From JBBECJ01 sp041751795 (GTDB lineage Bacteria; Chloroflexota; Chloroflexia; Thermomicrobiales; CFX8), in assembly GCA_041751795.1 (NCBI GenBank), contig JBGSWU010000161.1, positions 1-14,105 on the forward strand: a stretch of 14,105 nucleotides of DNA. Direction: 5' to 3'. The position numbers and the translations under genes are program-made. Every line of letters starts with the position of its first letter. Position 1 is the first letter of the stretch. Under the pieces are notes generated by a model. It searched no databases. It was not told the DNA's origin and saw only the letters and a program-made list of their open reading frames with translations. Of the stretch, positions 12,765-14,105 are shown in pieces.

Positions 12765-13054
12765 AGGTTCGTGATTCCTTCCACATTATCTGCACGAGTG
12801 GCGATTTAAGCGTGCAGGCTCCTACCCAATCCCGATTCACATAGCGATTCTCTCAGGCAATGTATTCCATCACAGATGTCGAACGAGTGATCGAATGACC
12901 GCGAAAGTCGCGAATCGCCTTACGTATCCGGTGGAATGGCGTTACAATCAGGACACACCGACGCAAGACGACATCATCGGCGGCCGACAGCCTGATACTC
13001 ATCTATTTGAGGCCGCGTCCCGCCACATTCGAATCGCACCCTAAGGTGACGTTC
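12765..13054. promoter_or_regulatory. Divergent intergenic region between the PPOX gene and the kinase
   Basis: 290 bases without a gene. TACAAT (12943-12948) is a good -10 for the kinase, with TTACGT (12920-12925) as a poor -35 at 17 bases. CTGCACG (12790-12796) and CGTGCAG (12811-12817) form a 7-bp inverted repeat with a 14-base loop close to the PPOX start. Nothing else stands out. Confidence 0.4.
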
Positions 13055-14105
13055 ATGTCAACATCATCCAACCTCGTTGGCCAGATCATTGGAAGTTACC
13101 GCATCGAGGAGTCGATCGGTACCGGTGGGATGGGCCAGGTCTACAGGGCGATGCATCTGCATCTCCGACGCTCGGTCGCGATCAAGATCATGCACGACCA
13201 ACTGGCAGGCGACCCGTCGTTTCAGGCGCGTTTCCTTCGCGAAGCGCGCGCTGCAGCTGCGCTTAGTCACCCCAATATCGTGCAGGTGTACGACTTCGGA
13301 GAGCAGACCGGCCAGGCGTTTCTCGTCATGGAACTGGTCAGCGACGGCTCGATTAGCGCGCTGCAAGCAGCAGGACCGCCAGATCTACTCGTTGGCCTGG
13401 ACCTGATTCGCCAGGCGGCCAGGGGGTTGGCATTCGCGCACGAGCGCGGCATGGTTCATCGCGACATCAAGCCAGACAACCTCCTTCTCGTTGCACGAAC
13501 GCCCCCGGAACCGGAACTAGCGGGGTACACGGTCAAGATCGCCGACTTTGGACTGGCGAGATTGCTCGACGGAAGCCGTCAGACCCAGTCGGGAATGGTG
13601 ATGGGCACGCCAGCCTATATGTCTCCTGAACAGTGTCAGGGGCTGGATGTCGATCAGCGAACCGACATCTATTCACTCGGTATCGTCCTCTACGAGATCG
13701 TTACCGGGAGTCTGCCGTTCAATGTTCGCAGCTTGACTGACGCTGTCTACCAGCACGTGCACATCGAGCCACGCCCCTTGAAACAGGTACGCTCCGACCT
13801 GCCGGCTGGCGTCCAGCACGTGATCGACACCTGTCTCGCGAAACAACCGGACGACCGGTATCAGGACGCGGGAGCGCTCGCTGTCGCGATTGACGCGATC
13901 CTTACGGAGGAGTCCCGGCGACGCCGAGGCGGCATCCTGCCAAACATCGCCGCAGGCATCGCACCAGCCGCTGGCGCCGGGATCTCAATGGGGATCGACC
14001 ACGGCAGCCCGGCAGCGAACATCGCGAGCGCCGGAGGTCTTCCGGCGGGTGGACTACCGAGCGGCCCACTTGGCCCAACGGCAGGTGGTCTTCCTGGCGG
14101 TCCTG
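13055..14105 (+). CDS. PknB-like Ser/Thr protein kinase, N-terminal part
   Basis: 350 codons are visible, without a stop, so the C-terminus lies outside. ATG 13055 has AAGGTGA 5 bases upstream. The kinase domain (about 14-290) is complete. It has the glycine loop GTGGMGQVY (22-30), the ATP-binding Lys44 in AIK, HRDIKPDN with catalytic Asp137, DFGLAR with metal-binding Asp164, the activation-segment GTPAYMSPEQ and DIYSLG. All key residues are present, so it should be active. A short insertion (RTPPEPELAGY) lies between the catalytic loop and DFG. After a basic stretch ESRRRRGG the visible tail is Gly/Pro/Ala/Leu-rich (AGGLPAGGLPSGPLGP), a likely low-complexity linker; no membrane segment has appeared yet. 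It stands alone on its strand here; the target is unknown. Confidence 0.93.
   Translation, partial: MSTSSNLVGQIIGSYRIEESIGTGGMGQVYRAMHLHLRRSVAIKIMHDQLAGDPSFQARFLREARAAAALSHPNIVQVYDFGEQTGQAFLVMELVSDGSISALQAAGPPDLLVGLDLIRQAARGLAFAHERGMVHRDIKPDNLLLVARTPPEPELAGYTVKIADFGLARLLDGSRQTQSGMVMGTPAYMSPEQCQGLDVDQRTDIYSLGIVLYEIVTGSLPFNVRSLTDAVYQHVHIEPRPLKQVRSDLPAGVQHVIDTCLAKQPDDRYQDAGALAVAIDAILTEESRRRRGGILPNIAAGIAPAAGAGISMGIDHGSPAANIASAGGLPAGGLPSGPLGPTAGGLPGGP

Overview
The window reads as bacterial chromosome with moderately high GC, most likely from the Chloroflexota (Thermomicrobia/Sphaerobacter-like). This placement is an inference from the gene mix: a Tat-type lipoprotein solute-binding protein, a PadR regulator coupled to a Rieske protein, a TIGR03667-like PPOX protein, a GIN-domain protein, a Gly/Pro-tailed Ser/Thr kinase and frequent GTG starts. 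An actinobacterial origin is not excluded. No rRNA, tRNA, CRISPR array or insertion sequence was seen.

Layout. (1) 1-634, minus: N-terminal part of an oligopeptide/dipeptide-type ABC solute-binding lipoprotein, cut by the window edge. (2) About 918-3490, plus: a tightly packed cluster of a TauE/SafE (TSUP) permease, its DUF1634-like partner, an MTA/SAH nucleosidase and a peptide deformylase. The first three genes overlap by one to four bases. (3) 3694-5622, plus: a secreted subtilisin with an I9 propeptide, a Pro-Thr linker and two C-terminal beta-sandwich domains, closed by a very strong terminator. (4) 5710-6898, plus: a near-consensus promoter overlapped by a 15-bp-period operator-like repeat, then a PadR regulator translationally overlapped with an unusual Tat-anchored Rieske protein. 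(5) 7249-7552, plus: three tandem 119-bp units, each with a strong Shine-Dalgarno and a 21-codon purely hydrophobic ORF. Substitutions between copies are mostly synonymous, so these look like real, selected micro-genes. (6) 7715-9931, minus: a three-gene terminase-like module (zinc-finger protein, small membrane protein, large-terminase-like ATPase/nuclease) with no capsid or portal gene in view. (7) 10096-11170, plus: a RidA-family protein and a cytoplasmic-looking GIN-domain protein. (8) 11308-12300, plus: a solitary PstS-like lipoprotein. (9) 12339-12764, minus: a PPOX/F420-type oxidoreductase. (10) 13055 to the end, plus: the kinase domain of a PknB-like Ser/Thr kinase, open at the edge.

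Most of the window is ordinary housekeeping and envelope function. The least-explained parts are the three tandem micro-ORFs, the Rieske protein with an extra N-terminal domain under PadR control, and the orphan terminase module with altered Walker residues. The micro-ORFs and the terminase module lie next to each other and converge, but nothing in the sequence proves that they act together.
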